Source of the DNA: Paraburkholderia sp. BCC1885
GTDB lineage: Bacteria > Pseudomonadota > Gammaproteobacteria > Burkholderiales > Burkholderiaceae
DNA: 64,000 nucleotides
Direction: 5' to 3'
Assembly (NCBI RefSeq): GCF_900996235.1
Contig: NZ_CAAJGM010000110.1
Span: 62,001-126,000, forward strand
Below the pieces are notes generated by a model. It saw only the letters and a program-made list of their open reading frames with translations. It had not been told where the DNA came from and made no database searches. Below, one piece after another: positions 42,373 to 52,138 of the stretch (its first letter is position 1; each line of letters starts with the position of its first letter). A program made the position numbers and the translations under genes.

Positions 42373-43923
42373 ATGTTTTCGAACATCACGATCCGCGCCC
42401 GTCTCGCCCTGGCGATGGGCTTCCTTGGTTTGCTCATGACGATCGGCGCCGCGCTCGGCGTCACCGGCATTGCACTCAGCAATGGCGATCAGAAGGAGCT
42501 GTATTCCAACGAACTCTCCTCGGCCATCGCCATTGGCAAATTTAATTTCTACTATGCGCGCGGCCGGCTGGTGCTGGACCGGATCGCGGCTCAACCGGAC
42601 CGGCCGGATATCGCGACCCTCGAAGGGCACGCCCGCGAGCAGTTCGAGATCGGCGACAAAGCCTGGCAGACCTATCGCGCGCTGCCCGCCGAAGCGCAGG
42701 AGCAACAGTTGCGCGACGCTGTGGAAGAGAAGCGCGCACTGGCGATGAACGGCCCGGTCGCGCAAGTGTTTGCCGCCATCGACCGGCGCGACACCGCGCA
42801 ACTCGCCGATCTGATTTCGAACAAGATGACCGCGCCGTTCAACGAGATCACCGACCGTTCCGCCGAACTCGAAAAGCGCCAGGCCGACCAGGCGCGCCGC
42901 CGCTACGACGCGGCGCAGGACCGCTTCCATGCGATTCTCGCCATCGCTGCCGTCGGGCTTCTGATTGGCCTGTCGATGTCGGCGTTCGCCTGGCATGCGC
43001 TGCGCAAGTCGATTGCCGGTCCGCTGGACGACGCCACCCAGCATTTCCGCGCAATCGCCGAGGGCGACCTGAGCCGCAGCATCGAGATCCGCTCGCGCGA
43101 CGAAATGGGCCAAATGATGGAAAACCTGCGCCTGATGCAGTCGCGTCTGCGGGACGCGATGGTCTCGGTGCGCGACGGCGCGCATTCCATTTCGACGGCA
43201 ACCGCGCAGATCTCCGCCGGTAACACCGACCTGTCGCAACGCACCGAAGAACAGGCCGCGTCGCTCGAACAGACCGCCTCGAGCATGTCCGAGCTGACCT
43301 CGACGGTGCGTCAGAACGCCGACAACGCGCGTCAGGCCAGCGAACTCGCGCGCGCAGCGGTGGGCGTGGCGCACGAAGGCAGCAACGTCGTCTCCAGCGT
43401 GGTGACGACCATGGACGAGATCAACGCAAGTTCAAAACAGATTGCCGACATCATCGGCGTGATCGAAGGCATCGCCTTCCAGACCAACATTCTCGCGCTC
43501 AATGCTGCCGTCGAAGCGGCGCGCGCCGGCGAACAGGGTCGCGGTTTCGCGGTGGTGGCGGGCGAAGTGCGCACGCTGGCGCAGCGCAGTGCGTCGGCGG
43601 CGAAGGAAATCAAAACGCTGATCAGCGAATCGGTCAACCGGGTGGGTAACGGCACCGAGCTGGTGGGTCGCGCGGGCAAAACCATGACGGAGATCAACGA
43701 CGCCGTGCAGCGCGTGACCGACATCATGGCCGAGATCGCGGCCGCGTCCGAGGAACAGAGCGACGGCATCGAACAGATCAACAAGGCCGTCTCGCAGATG
43801 GATGACGTCACGCAGCGCAATGCCGCGCTGGTCGAGCAGGCCGCGGCTGCCGCGGTCTCGCTCGAAGAACAGGCCACGCGCATGAGCGAAGTGGTGGGCG
43901 TGTTCCGCTTGCCCGCGGCCTGA
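42373..43923 (+). CDS. Methyl-accepting chemotaxis protein
   Basis: A 516-residue receptor. A membrane segment near 10-32 is followed by a four-helix Tar-like periplasmic sensor to about residue 190, then a second membrane segment ([20 protein letters not shown]) and HAMP ([27 protein letters not shown]). The signalling bundle contains [22 protein letters not shown] and [20 protein letters not shown]. It ends in VGVFRLPAA without a WETF tether. GAGG lies five bases before ATG 42373. It closely resembles the receptor fragment at the start of the window. Confidence 0.95.
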   Translation: MFSNITIRARLALAMGFLGLLMTIGAALGVTGIALSNGDQKELYSNELSSAIAIGKFNFYYARGRLVLDRIAAQPDRPDIATLEGHAREQFEIGDKAWQTYRALPAEAQEQQLRDAVEEKRALAMNGPVAQVFAAIDRRDTAQLADLISNKMTAPFNEITDRSAELEKRQADQARRRYDAAQDRFHAILAIAAVGLLIGLSMSAFAWHALRKSIAGPLDDATQHFRAIAEGDLSRSIEIRSRDEMGQMMENLRLMQSRLRDAMVSVRDGAHSISTATAQISAGNTDLSQRTEEQAASLEQTASSMSELTSTVRQNADNARQASELARAAVGVAHEGSNVVSSVVTTMDEINASSKQIADIIGVIEGIAFQTNILALNAAVEAARAGEQGRGFAVVAGEVRTLAQRSASAAKEIKTLISESVNRVGNGTELVGRAGKTMTEINDAVQRVTDIMAEIAAASEEQSDGIEQINKAVSQMDDVTQRNAALVEQAAAAAVSLEEQATRMSEVVGVFRLPAA

Positions 43924-43950
43924 TGGGTTCGTGACCCGAGCGCGCGGGCG

Positions 43951-44121
43951 CTACGAGCGGTCGCGGTTGCGCGTGCGGGTGGCGCCGGTGATGATCGCCA
44001 CGCCGAGCATGATGACGGCGACGATCTCGATGGTGTGCTGGGAAACGTGCATGGCGATCAACGCCCAGCACACGCCGCCAATCAGAACGAGCCAGCCGAC
44101 CAGATAGATGACCAGGGTCAT
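43951..44121 (-). CDS. Small two-helix membrane protein
   Basis: A 56-residue protein, MTLVIYLVGWLVLIGGVCWA at the start, then a His/Gln loop and a second helix (EIVAVIMLGVAIITG), ending with a basic tail RTRNRDRS. AAGGAGA is the ribosome-binding site, so it is likely a real gene. No named family is recognised; similar tiny proteins are widespread in Burkholderiales. Confidence 0.78.
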   Translation of the reverse strand: MTLVIYLVGWLVLIGGVCWALIAMHVSQHTIEIVAVIMLGVAIITGATRTRNRDRS

Positions 44122-44308
44122 TGTTGTTCTCCTTTTGTAGGCCGTGCATGTGACCGGTTCATGCGACGGCTTCGTGCAAACGACTAACCGGTCGGTGGAG
44201 CAGCAGTTTTCAGACCTGAATTCCCGCCGCCCATCCAGCCCTATCACCCCACCCGCCTTGAGATGTCACAAAGTTATCACTTGATTTTCTAATTGATTAC
44301 GAATATAA

Positions 44309-44329
44309 ACACGAATCATTTTCATTTAC
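44309..44329. promoter_or_regulatory. Possible Fur box upstream of the TonB receptor
   Basis: On the minus strand this A/T-rich stretch contains ATGAAAATGATTCGTGT, resembling part of the Fur consensus GATAATGATAATCATTATC. The match is partial. Position about 80-100 bases before a siderophore-receptor gene fits iron repression. Confidence 0.4.
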
Positions 44330-44407
44330 TACAAAGGTTCGACCGCGGTTGCAAGCAGGCCTGAGGGCAACGCTGGATTCGTGGTCGCGCTCGCTCGGGG
44401 TTTGCAT

Positions 44408-46585
44408 ATGGGTCGCAGTAAAGGGGCGGGTCGGCGCTCGCCGCTCGATAAAAAGCAGCTGCTGGTCAACGCGCTGCTGGCGGCCGGTCTGATCGGCATG
44501 GCCGCACGGCCGGTGCTGGCCGATACGGCCGGCAGTACCGGCGCCAATCTCAGCGCCACCAGCGACGCCAGCACCCAGCAACTCCCCGCGGTAACCGTCA
44601 CCAGCCAGCAGACGCACGGCTTTGCGCCGGCCGCCGTCGCCACCGGCCCATATAGCGGCATGGACGCGCTGGACGTGCCGGCTACCGTCAACGTCGTGAC
44701 GCGCGGCGTCATGGATGCGCAGGGCGATACCGGTCTTTACGACGCGCTGCGCAACGTGGCGGGCGTGACCCGCCAGCAGTTGAGCGGCCTTGCGTACGAC
44801 AACCTGTCGATCCGCGGCATCCCGCTCGATAACCGCGCCAGCTTCTACTTCAACGGCATCCTGCCGATCGACAACAACATCTGGATGCCGATGGAAGACA
44901 AGGAGCGCGTCGAGGTGCTGAAAGCGGCCTCCGCGCTCTACTACGGATTCGCGGCGCCGGCCGGCATCGTCAACATGGTGACCAAGCGCGCCGGCACCGA
45001 GCCGGTCACGAGTGTTTCGGCAGTCGGCGACTCGCGCGGTTCGTATGGATCGAGTGTCGATATCGCCCGGCGGTTCGGCACGGATGAGCAGTTCGGCGTG
45101 CGCGTCAACGCCATGGACGAGCACGTCGAAACGCCGATCGAAGGCGATCACGGCTATCGGAAATTCATCAGCGCGGCGCTCGACTGGCGCGTCAACAATC
45201 ACCTGACGCTCCAGTACGACCTCGAACACATCGAAACCAGCGTCGTCGAACAGGCGGGCATCGTGCCGCTCGCCGCGAATAAACAGGGCGTCATCTCGCT
45301 GCCCGGCATTCCCGATCCGACCAAACTCCTGTCCGGCGCGGGTTATCCGACCCGTGCCAGCGCGGACACCAACCTGCTGCGCGCCAATTACGCGCTGACC
45401 GATAACTGGAGCGTGAACCTTGCCGTCGGCGAGTCGATCACGCGGCGGGACCGCTGGAACTGGGTATTCCAGAAATACAACGTGGCAACCGGCGCCGGCA
45501 GCGTGCAAGCCACGCAGCAGAACGGCCAGCGCTATCAGAACGAGACGGTGCGCCTCGAGACCAACGGCGTGTTCAAGACCGGTTCGATCGGTCACGACCT
45601 GACGCTGGGCGTCTCGCAGGACTGGATGTATCAGCCGGATTTCACCTCGTACACCTTTACGGCGCCGCAAAATCTCTACAACCCGGTCGATATCACCGCC
45701 TTGACGCCCAGCGGCACGCCGAAGCCGTTTTTCGCACAGCACGTGCGCAACGGCGGCGCCTATGTGTTCGACCGGATCGACCTGACGCCGCGGCTGGAAT
45801 TCATTCCCGGTTTGCGGCAGTCGGAGTACATCACCTCGCAGGCGGGTACGCCCAATTCGGATGTCAGCAAGACGACGCCATCAGCCAGCCTGAGCTTCAA
45901 TGTGACGCCGCGCACGAGCGTCTACGCCAGTTATGTAGAAGCATTGGAGTCCGAAGGAACCGCGCCGGCCACAGCGGAAAACGCCAACCAGATCCTGCCA
46001 GCCGGCGTCAGCAAGCAGGAAGAGATCGGCATTCGCAGCGAGATCAGCGGCAACATGCTTGCGTCGCTGGCGCTATTCAATCTGCGCCAGCCATCGGCCG
46101 ACACCAACGCCGACAACGTCTACGTGCTTAACGGCAACGCGCGCTACCGTGGCATCGAATTCTCGCTGCAGGGCGACGTCACGCGCGACCTGTCGATCAT
46201 CGCCTCCGCGGTCTATCTCGACGCTACCCAGGTCGACTCGCCCGACCCGACCCTCGTCGGCAAAACGCCCGAGAACACCGCGCACGTGACAGCCAGCCTG
46301 TTCGCCGACTATCACGTGCCGGCGGTCGCCGGGCTGTCGGTCAATGGCGGCATGTACTACATCGGGCCGCGCGCGGTGAACGACGAGGACCAGGCATCGA
46401 TCGGCGGCTACACCCTGTTCACCGCGGGTCTGCGTTATTCGACACGGATCTTCGGCAAACGCGCGACGGTCCAGGCGAACCTCGAAAACCTGACCAACAA
46501 ACGTTACTGGAGCGCGGTCGGATCGAACCAGATCGGCGTGGGCCTCGCGCGCACGCTCGAACTCAGTTCGACGATCGATTTCTAG
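44408..46585 (+). CDS. TonB-dependent siderophore receptor
   Basis: A 725-residue outer-membrane receptor from ATG 44408. A GTG at 44381 would add nine residues. A signal peptide ends MAARPVLA. The plug domain reads ALDVPATVNVVTRGVMDAQG, LSIRGIPLDNRASFYFNG and ALYYGFAAPAGIVNMVTKRA, a siderophore-receptor pattern. The barrel ends ARTLELSSTIDF with a terminal Phe. Family members import ferric siderophores using TonB energy. The next gene encodes a PepSY-type membrane protein, a common partner of such receptors. The ligand cannot be told. Confidence 0.94.
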   Translation: MGRSKGAGRRSPLDKKQLLVNALLAAGLIGMAARPVLADTAGSTGANLSATSDASTQQLPAVTVTSQQTHGFAPAAVATGPYSGMDALDVPATVNVVTRGVMDAQGDTGLYDALRNVAGVTRQQLSGLAYDNLSIRGIPLDNRASFYFNGILPIDNNIWMPMEDKERVEVLKAASALYYGFAAPAGIVNMVTKRAGTEPVTSVSAVGDSRGSYGSSVDIARRFGTDEQFGVRVNAMDEHVETPIEGDHGYRKFISAALDWRVNNHLTLQYDLEHIETSVVEQAGIVPLAANKQGVISLPGIPDPTKLLSGAGYPTRASADTNLLRANYALTDNWSVNLAVGESITRRDRWNWVFQKYNVATGAGSVQATQQNGQRYQNETVRLETNGVFKTGSIGHDLTLGVSQDWMYQPDFTSYTFTAPQNLYNPVDITALTPSGTPKPFFAQHVRNGGAYVFDRIDLTPRLEFIPGLRQSEYITSQAGTPNSDVSKTTPSASLSFNVTPRTSVYASYVEALESEGTAPATAENANQILPAGVSKQEEIGIRSEISGNMLASLALFNLRQPSADTNADNVYVLNGNARYRGIEFSLQGDVTRDLSIIASAVYLDATQVDSPDPTLVGKTPENTAHVTASLFADYHVPAVAGLSVNGGMYYIGPRAVNDEDQASIGGYTLFTAGLRYSTRIFGKRATVQANLENLTNKRYWSAVGSNQIGVGLARTLELSSTIDF

Positions 46586-46639
46586 CGCGTGCACCCCGTT
46601 TTTGCACCCCTACCCCTCCACGCAAACTCACACGACATC

Positions 46640-47323
46640 ATGGCAACCACGCTGGAAAACAACGCCGACCAGGCTGCATCGCAAGGCAAGGAGCCGAAAT
46701 CGCGCTCTCGCCGCAGCACCTTTCTCAAATGGCTTCGCAAGGTCCACGGCTGGGTGGGCTTGTGGGGCGCGGTGCTCGGTCTGCTGTTCGGCGTGACGGG
46801 CATTCTGCAAAACCATCGCGCGACGCTCAAGATCAAGGTCGGCGGTCCCGATGTCTCGACGATCCAGGTCGCGGTGCCGACGCCGCCGCCCAGGTCGCCG
46901 CGTGAACTGGCGAAGTATCTGCAAGCGCAGCTCAAGCTCGACCGCCCGGCCGAACGGGTGAGCCGCGAAGCGGCTAAACCGGTCACATGGGGCGATCAGT
47001 CCGTGATCCAGCCCGAGCACTGGACCATCCGCTTTATCGCGCCAAGCTATCTGGTCACGGCCGATATGTGGAAAGGCGGCAACTTCGTGAACGTCGAACG
47101 CCGCGACCAGGGCTTGATCAACACCATCGAAGGCCTGCACCGCTCGGAAGGCGCCGGAGTCGGCTGGATCCTGTTTGCCGATTCGATTGCGGGCAGCCTG
47201 ATCCTGCTTTCGCTCACCGGCGTGCTGCTCTGGACGGAACTCAATCGTCGCAAAACGATTGGCGCTTCAATCTTCGTGGTGTCGCTGATCACCATGCTCG
47301 TGCTGGCATTGCAGTCGGCGTAG
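46640..47323 (+). CDS. PepSY-associated transmembrane protein
   Basis: A 227-residue protein. A basic start is followed by LRKVHGWVGLWGAVLGLLFGVTGILQNH, the PepSY-TM hallmark with conserved His in the helix. A periplasmic domain follows, then GLHRSEGAGVGWILFADSIAGSLILLSLTGVLLW and a last helix. Such proteins often accompany TonB-dependent siderophore receptors and may reduce or release iron from the siderophore; that role is inference. It starts 54 bases after the receptor stop on the same strand. Confidence 0.87.
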   Translation: MATTLENNADQAASQGKEPKSRSRRSTFLKWLRKVHGWVGLWGAVLGLLFGVTGILQNHRATLKIKVGGPDVSTIQVAVPTPPPRSPRELAKYLQAQLKLDRPAERVSREAAKPVTWGDQSVIQPEHWTIRFIAPSYLVTADMWKGGNFVNVERRDQGLINTIEGLHRSEGAGVGWILFADSIAGSLILLSLTGVLLWTELNRRKTIGASIFVVSLITMLVLALQSA

Positions 47324-47382
47324 GCCGGTCCGCTGCCTTCGCGGGTCGGGAGACGCGGGGCGAAAGACGCGCGGCGGCGGCG

Positions 47383-47814
47383 TCAGTGGTAGGTCGTTGT
47401 CGTCGATTGCAGTTTCGTCAGCACGCCTTGCCTGAATCGAAACCAGCCTTGCGGCCCTTGCATCACGACTTCATCGCCTTGCCAGAACACGCGTCTGAGC
47501 GGCATGCGCGTATTCAGGCGTTCCACCAAGGGCGGGTGGCGGCGAAAGTCGTATAGCACGAGGCCGGCATCGGTCTGGACCAGCATGCGCGCGACGCTAT
47601 CGGCCGCGCCGCCGATGTCGTCGAAATGCGTCAGCGTATTGGCGCCGAAGCGGTCGAATACTTGCTTGTCGATTGTGGCCGCGAAGCCGTGGTCGACCCG
47701 TTCGAATTGCACGGCGCCCGAAGGCGTCACGAACGGGCCGGAGGCATCGCTTTGCGCCCGCGCGCCCGTCGCGAACAAGGTGGCTGCGAGCGCAGCGAGG
47801 AACAGTCGTTTCAT
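47383..47814 (-). CDS. Exported hypothetical protein
   Basis: A 143-residue protein with a signal peptide (MKRLFLAALAATLFATGARA) and a small mature domain (FVTPSGAVQFERVDHGFAATIDKQVFDRFG, then VLYDFRRHPPLVERLNTRMPLRRVFWQGDEVVMQG). No family is recognised. It is convergent with the PepSY gene, and its own upstream region holds the terminator of the sugar importer. Confidence 0.65.
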   Translation of the reverse strand: MKRLFLAALAATLFATGARAQSDASGPFVTPSGAVQFERVDHGFAATIDKQVFDRFGANTLTHFDDIGGAADSVARMLVQTDAGLVLYDFRRHPPLVERLNTRMPLRRVFWQGDEVVMQGPQGWFRFRQGVLTKLQSTTTTYH

Positions 47815-47930
47815 TTTGCCTTTTCAGATTGAGCCGCGCCTCCGCAACCGGAGTGCGCGCCGCTCATTTTGGCCTACTTCTGCGTGCTTACCATAGCTTT
47901 CGTCGTTTTCGCACCAGGACAGCGGCGCGC

Positions 47931-47967
47931 AATAAAAAAGAGCGAAGCCCGTCGCGGCTTCGCTCTT
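47931..47967 (-). terminator. Intrinsic terminator of the sugar ABC operon
   Basis: AAGAGCGAAGCC pairs perfectly with GGCTTCGCTCTT (12 bp) around a six-base loop. On the minus strand it is followed by TTTTTTATTG once the stem closes. It lies 30 bases after the stop of the binding-protein gene at 47998, so it ends that transcript. Confidence 0.88.
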
Positions 47968-47997
47968 CCATTGCTGCACTGAACCTGCGTCAGATCA

Positions 47998-49140
47998 TCA
48001 ACCGCAAGCCGGCGCGGCCTTCTTGCACGCATCGGCCAGTTGCGGCGGCGGGTCCTTCTTGAACACCGTCTTGTACGATTCGAGCACGTTGGACTGCACG
48101 ACCGGCAGCGACTGCACGCCGATCCATGCCGGCGGCGTCTGGCCGATCAGCGCCTTCATCATCGCCATTGCTTCGGCCACGCCCTGATCGTAGGGGCGCT
48201 GCGAACCCGTCGCCTTGAGCGGGCCCCCCTTGGCGATTTCGATGGCCGATTCGAGCCCCAGATCGACCGTCGTCATCGGCGTATTGAGGCCTTGCGCGCG
48301 CATCGATGTGAGCGTGTCGAGAGCCGGTTGATCCCACACGGCAAACACGCCCTTCACGTCCGGATTCGCGGTGAGAAAGTCACCCGCGATCTGCCCGACC
48401 TTCGATGGATCCGTGAAGGCGACCTGCTTGATCTTGATGTCGGGACGGTTCTTCTTCATCCAGTCGTTGACGGCCTTGGTCCGCTCCGTGGTGCTGAAGT
48501 AATCCACGCCGAAGTTCACCAGACCGACCGTGCCGCCCTTCGGCACGCACGACGCCAGTACCTTCGCCGCGATCTGGCCATTGCCTTCGCTATCCGCCGA
48601 GATCATTGCTGAGTATTCCTGAGGATGTTTGAGACCCGCTGGCACGTTATCCATGAACACGAGCTTGATGCCGGCCTGCGAGACTTTCCTGTACGTCGCG
48701 GCGGTCGCCGTGCCATCCACTGGAATCGAAATGATGCCGTCCGGATGGCGCTGGATGGTGTTTTCGATGTCGGCAATCTGCTTGTCGACCTGATACTCGG
48801 CCGACGCCGTGCCGATCACTTCCACGCCGTATTTCTTCAGCGTATCGGTGATGCCCTGCACCTGCAGTTGCGACCAGTCGAGATTCATCGTCTGCATCGA
48901 AATGCCGACCTTGAACTTGCCGGCCTTGATCTTCGCGGCCTCGGCATCCGACAGCTTGACGGCATCGACGGAGGCCGCTTTCTCGCCATTCGGCCCCTGC
49001 CCGACGATACCCGCCGGTCCGATCGACGCCACCGGCAGTTTCTCGCACGACTGCGCAAATGCCTGTGAACAGCATAGGGTCATGGCGCTGATCGCCACGA
49101 CACTCGCCAGTCTCGCTCCTGATCCACGACGATAGTTCAT
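47998..49140 (-). CDS. Sugar ABC transporter periplasmic binding protein
   Basis: A 380-residue protein with a signal peptide (…MTLCCSQAFAQ). The mature part is of the ribose/galactose-binding (Peripla_BP_4) type: KVGISMQTMNLDWSQLQVQG, IIGTASAEYQVDKQIADIENTIQRHPDGIISIPVD and GVFAVWDQPALDTLTSMRAQG. It has about 45 extra residues after the signal peptide and a Cys near each end. It is the last gene of the importer operon, 169 bases after the permease gene. The sugar is not determined by sequence. Confidence 0.9.
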   Translation of the reverse strand: MNYRRGSGARLASVVAISAMTLCCSQAFAQSCEKLPVASIGPAGIVGQGPNGEKAASVDAVKLSDAEAAKIKAGKFKVGISMQTMNLDWSQLQVQGITDTLKKYGVEVIGTASAEYQVDKQIADIENTIQRHPDGIISIPVDGTATAATYRKVSQAGIKLVFMDNVPAGLKHPQEYSAMISADSEGNGQIAAKVLASCVPKGGTVGLVNFGVDYFSTTERTKAVNDWMKKNRPDIKIKQVAFTDPSKVGQIAGDFLTANPDVKGVFAVWDQPALDTLTSMRAQGLNTPMTTVDLGLESAIEIAKGGPLKATGSQRPYDQGVAEAMAMMKALIGQTPPAWIGVQSLPVVQSNVLESYKTVFKKDPPPQLADACKKAAPACG

Positions 49141-49309
49141 GATCTTCCTCCAGTGGTCTTGTGGTACTGCGTCTCCTGCTATGTCTGGAATTGCCCTTGC
49201 CGGGCCGCCGCGCCGTCTCGCCCGCGCGTCGGACCCGTTTTACTCCGGCCGCTCAGCGCCTATTTCAATGCGCGTTTTCAAGGCTCATTTTCATTGCTCA
49301 CTTGCGTGC

Positions 49310-50308
49310 TTATTTGCGTGTGAATGCCACCGCCGCCACGATGATCACGCCCTTGATGACGAGTTGCAGCGACGAACTCACGCCCAGCAATACGAGGCCG
49401 TTATTCAGCGTGCCGATAATCAGACTGCCCAGCAGCGTGCCGAGAATAAAGCCGCGTCCGCCGAACAGACTGCAACCGCCCAGCGTGACGGACGCAATCA
49501 CATCGAGCTCCATGCCCTGCACGACGTCCGGCCGCGCCGCATGCGAACGCGCGGCCAATACGAGCGCGGCGAGTCCGGCAAGCGCGCCTGTCAGCACAAA
49601 AGCGAGCGTCGTCACGCGGCGAATGTTGATGCCGGAATACAGCGCGGCCGTCGGGTTGCCGCCCGCCGCGTAAATCTGCCGGCCGAACACGCTGTAGTGC
49701 AGCAGCAGAATGCCGCCTATTACGGCGAGCAGCGTCCACAGGATCGGCACCGGCACGCCGGCAATGTCCCCTTCGCCGAAGATCGCGATGAAGCGGTCGT
49801 TGGTGATGATCTCGGGCCGCGTCGTCGTGACCAGCAGCGCCAGGCCGCGCGCCGCGCTCAAGCTGCCGAGCGTAACGAGAAACGAAGGAATGGACAGACG
49901 CGTGGTGACAAGGCCATTGATCGCGCCGACAATTGCACCGGTGCCGATGCCCGCAAGCGCGCCGATAACCCAGCTATCGCCGATATGCGACATTGCCAGC
50001 GCCGCCGACATACCCGAGAGCGCCAGCGTCGAGCCCACGGAAAGATCGATCTGCCGCGCAATGATCACGAAGGTCATGCCGATCGCGATGATCGACACCA
50101 GCGCGGTTTGCCGGCCGATATTCAGGAAGTTGTCGATCGACAAAAACCACGGCGACGCAAAACTGAACACCACCAGCAATATCGCAAACGCGATATAGAG
50201 CATGTAGGGGCGATCGCCCTGCAGCAGGAGCTGCACAATGCGCCACGCGCGGCCGTGGCGCTGGGCGGCCTGTTGCTCGGCGGAGATCGGCGAAACAGAC
50301 TCGTTCAT
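49310..50308 (-). CDS. Sugar ABC transporter permease, RbsC type
   Basis: A 332-residue permease with about eight to ten helices. GMTFVIIARQIDLSVGSTLALSGM, INGLVTTRLSIPSFLVTLGSL and VIASVTLGGCSLFGGRGFILGTLLGSLIIG are standard for the RbsC/AraH family. The ATG at 50308 overlaps the ATPase stop (ATGA). It forms the channel for the importer. Confidence 0.93.
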   Translation of the reverse strand: MNESVSPISAEQQAAQRHGRAWRIVQLLLQGDRPYMLYIAFAILLVVFSFASPWFLSIDNFLNIGRQTALVSIIAIGMTFVIIARQIDLSVGSTLALSGMSAALAMSHIGDSWVIGALAGIGTGAIVGAINGLVTTRLSIPSFLVTLGSLSAARGLALLVTTTRPEIITNDRFIAIFGEGDIAGVPVPILWTLLAVIGGILLLHYSVFGRQIYAAGGNPTAALYSGINIRRVTTLAFVLTGALAGLAALVLAARSHAARPDVVQGMELDVIASVTLGGCSLFGGRGFILGTLLGSLIIGTLNNGLVLLGVSSSLQLVIKGVIIVAAVAFTRK

Positions 50309-51924
50309 GAGGCAAGCTCTTCGGTAAGCCGGGAAAGTTGAATCAGGTGATGCAGTTCTTCCGCGTGACGAATCTGCGCGCGCTCGACGGTTCGTTCGAT
50401 CGAGCCGTCCACCACGATGGAAATGCGGTCGCATAGCCGCAACAATTCATCGAGATCCGACGACACCACCACCACCGCCGTACCCGCGCGCGTCGCATCG
50501 TGCACCACGCTATAGATTTCCTCGCGCGCGCCGACGTCGACGCCGACGGTCGGCTCGTCGAGCAGCAACAGCTTCGGGCGCGGATGATTCCATTTGGCGA
50601 ACACGACTTTCTGCTGATTGCCGCCGGAGAGAAACTTCACCTGGGTCGAGGCGTCGGGTGCTTTCACGGACAGTTGCTTCATCGCCGTGCGGGCCTGCTG
50701 TGCGGCGGCTTTCGCGCGCAGCCAGCCGCCGCGCGAAAATTGCGGCAGGCGCGGCAAGGTCAGATTGCGTTCAATCGAATGATCGAGCACGAGTCCTTGC
50801 AGATGGCGGTCTTCAGGCACCAGCGCGACGCCGCGGCGGATCGCGTCGGCGGGACGACGCGCGGCGAGCGGCTCGCCGTCGAGCTGCATCGTGCCTTGCT
50901 CGATTGGCAGGAGTCCGAATATTGTCTGCAGAATTTCCGTGCGGCCGCTGCCGATCAAACCGGCAAGACCATGCACCTCACCCTTGCGCACGGAGAAATT
51001 CACCTTTGAAAGACGTGCATTGCTCACGTTGACAAGCGTCAGCACCGGCGCCTGCTCAGCACCCTGCCGGGCAATCTCCGTGGAAATTGGCGCATCTGCG
51101 CGCGGCGCCGTTTGCGCCGCCGTCCCCGTCGAAGTTTCCTGCCTCGCTTGCATGGCCGCGTGACGCGGGCCGACAATGGCCGCGACCAGCTGCTTCATGT
51201 CGGTCTCGGCAGTGGCGAACTGGCCGGCATTGGCGCCGTCGCGGAACACGGTCACGCGCTGCGCAATGCGAAACACCTCGTTCAGGCGGTGCGTCACGTA
51301 GATCACCCCGACGCCGCGCTGCGTCACCGTGCGAATCGCGTCGAACAAAATCTGTTCTTCGCCGCCGGTGAGCGCGGAAGTGGGTTCATCGAGGATCAGC
51401 ACGCGCACGTCGCCCATCAGCGCCTTGCAGATTTCGGTCATCTGCCGGTACGCAAACGGCAGCGAATCGACGGGCACGCGCGGATCGAGCGGAATATTGT
51501 GCTGGTGCAGAAAGGCGCCGACCTGCGCCATCAGTTCGCGCTGCCGGACAAAGCCAAGCCGCGTGCGCGGCTCGCGCCCGAGCATCAGATTGGCGCCCAC
51601 CGACAGCGATTCGACCAGACTCAGGTCCTGATAAACGACGGCGACGCCCGCCTCGCGCGACTTCGCCGGCGATTCGAATGCGACCTGCCGGCCGGCAATT
51701 TCAATCGAGCCTTCGTCGTAGGTATGGACGCCGCTCAGAATCTTGATGAGGGTGGATTTGCCCGCGCCATTCTCGCCGAGCAGTGCGTGCACTTCGCCCG
51801 GCATGACTTGCAGATTCACGCCGCGCAACGCCTGCACGCCACCGAATTTCTTGGTGACGCCCGTTACGCGGATCAATGGCGCCTGAGGCGATGAAGCGGC
51901 CGCGACCGCAACCGGCTCACTCAT
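50305..51924 (-). CDS. Sugar ABC transporter ATP-binding protein, RbsA type (two ABC domains)
   Basis: A 539-residue protein with two ABC domains. The first has Walker A GENGAGKST near residue 55 and LILDEPTSAL. The second has a degenerate Walker A (GLIGSGRTE) and LSGGNQQKV followed by LLLDEPTVGVDVGAREE. A linker of about 40 residues between them (RQETSTGTAAQTAPRADAPIS-like) is longer than in RbsA. It is the first gene of the operon, behind a 20-bp inverted repeat. Confidence 0.93.
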   Translation of the reverse strand: MSEPVAVAAASSPQAPLIRVTGVTKKFGGVQALRGVNLQVMPGEVHALLGENGAGKSTLIKILSGVHTYDEGSIEIAGRQVAFESPAKSREAGVAVVYQDLSLVESLSVGANLMLGREPRTRLGFVRQRELMAQVGAFLHQHNIPLDPRVPVDSLPFAYRQMTEICKALMGDVRVLILDEPTSALTGGEEQILFDAIRTVTQRGVGVIYVTHRLNEVFRIAQRVTVFRDGANAGQFATAETDMKQLVAAIVGPRHAAMQARQETSTGTAAQTAPRADAPISTEIARQGAEQAPVLTLVNVSNARLSKVNFSVRKGEVHGLAGLIGSGRTEILQTIFGLLPIEQGTMQLDGEPLAARRPADAIRRGVALVPEDRHLQGLVLDHSIERNLTLPRLPQFSRGGWLRAKAAAQQARTAMKQLSVKAPDASTQVKFLSGGNQQKVVFAKWNHPRPKLLLLDEPTVGVDVGAREEIYSVVHDATRAGTAVVVVSSDLDELLRLCDRISIVVDGSIERTVERAQIRHAEELHHLIQLSRLTEELAS

Positions 51925-51998
51925 CCTGTGTCTCCTTCGTCGGCAAGACGAATTCTTATGCTTCGCGAGCGGGTCGCAAAGGGGTGTGTTGTGATCTT

Positions 51999-52018
51999 CG
52001 CATCATGTAAATGATGCG
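51999..52018. promoter_or_regulatory. Inverted repeat CGCATCAT-GTAA-ATGATGCG before the sugar importer
   Basis: Eight-base perfect arms with a GTAA spacer, 75 bases upstream of the ATPase start. A further dyad, TTGT-N7-ACAA, lies near 52090-52105. These are likely operators for a sugar-responsive repressor, which is not encoded next to the operon. Confidence 0.55.
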
Positions 52019-52138
52019 TCAATAACATTTAGCCCCTATTCGACGGGTTCTCGGCGAGACAATCACAACAATATCGAGTTATTTTGTGATAATTACAACA
52101 AACCGGCGTTAGAAGAAGGCAGGGCCGCCAGCCCTCGC

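Noticed and set aside
42163..45742. Long minus-strand open frames opposite the chemoreceptor and TonB receptor
   Set aside because: They have no recognisable domains and lie exactly across well-supported plus-strand genes.
49139..50341. A plus-strand open frame of 400 codons opposite the sugar permease
   Set aside because: Extremely Arg/Gln/His-rich antisense sequence; the minus strand encodes a clear RbsC-type permease.
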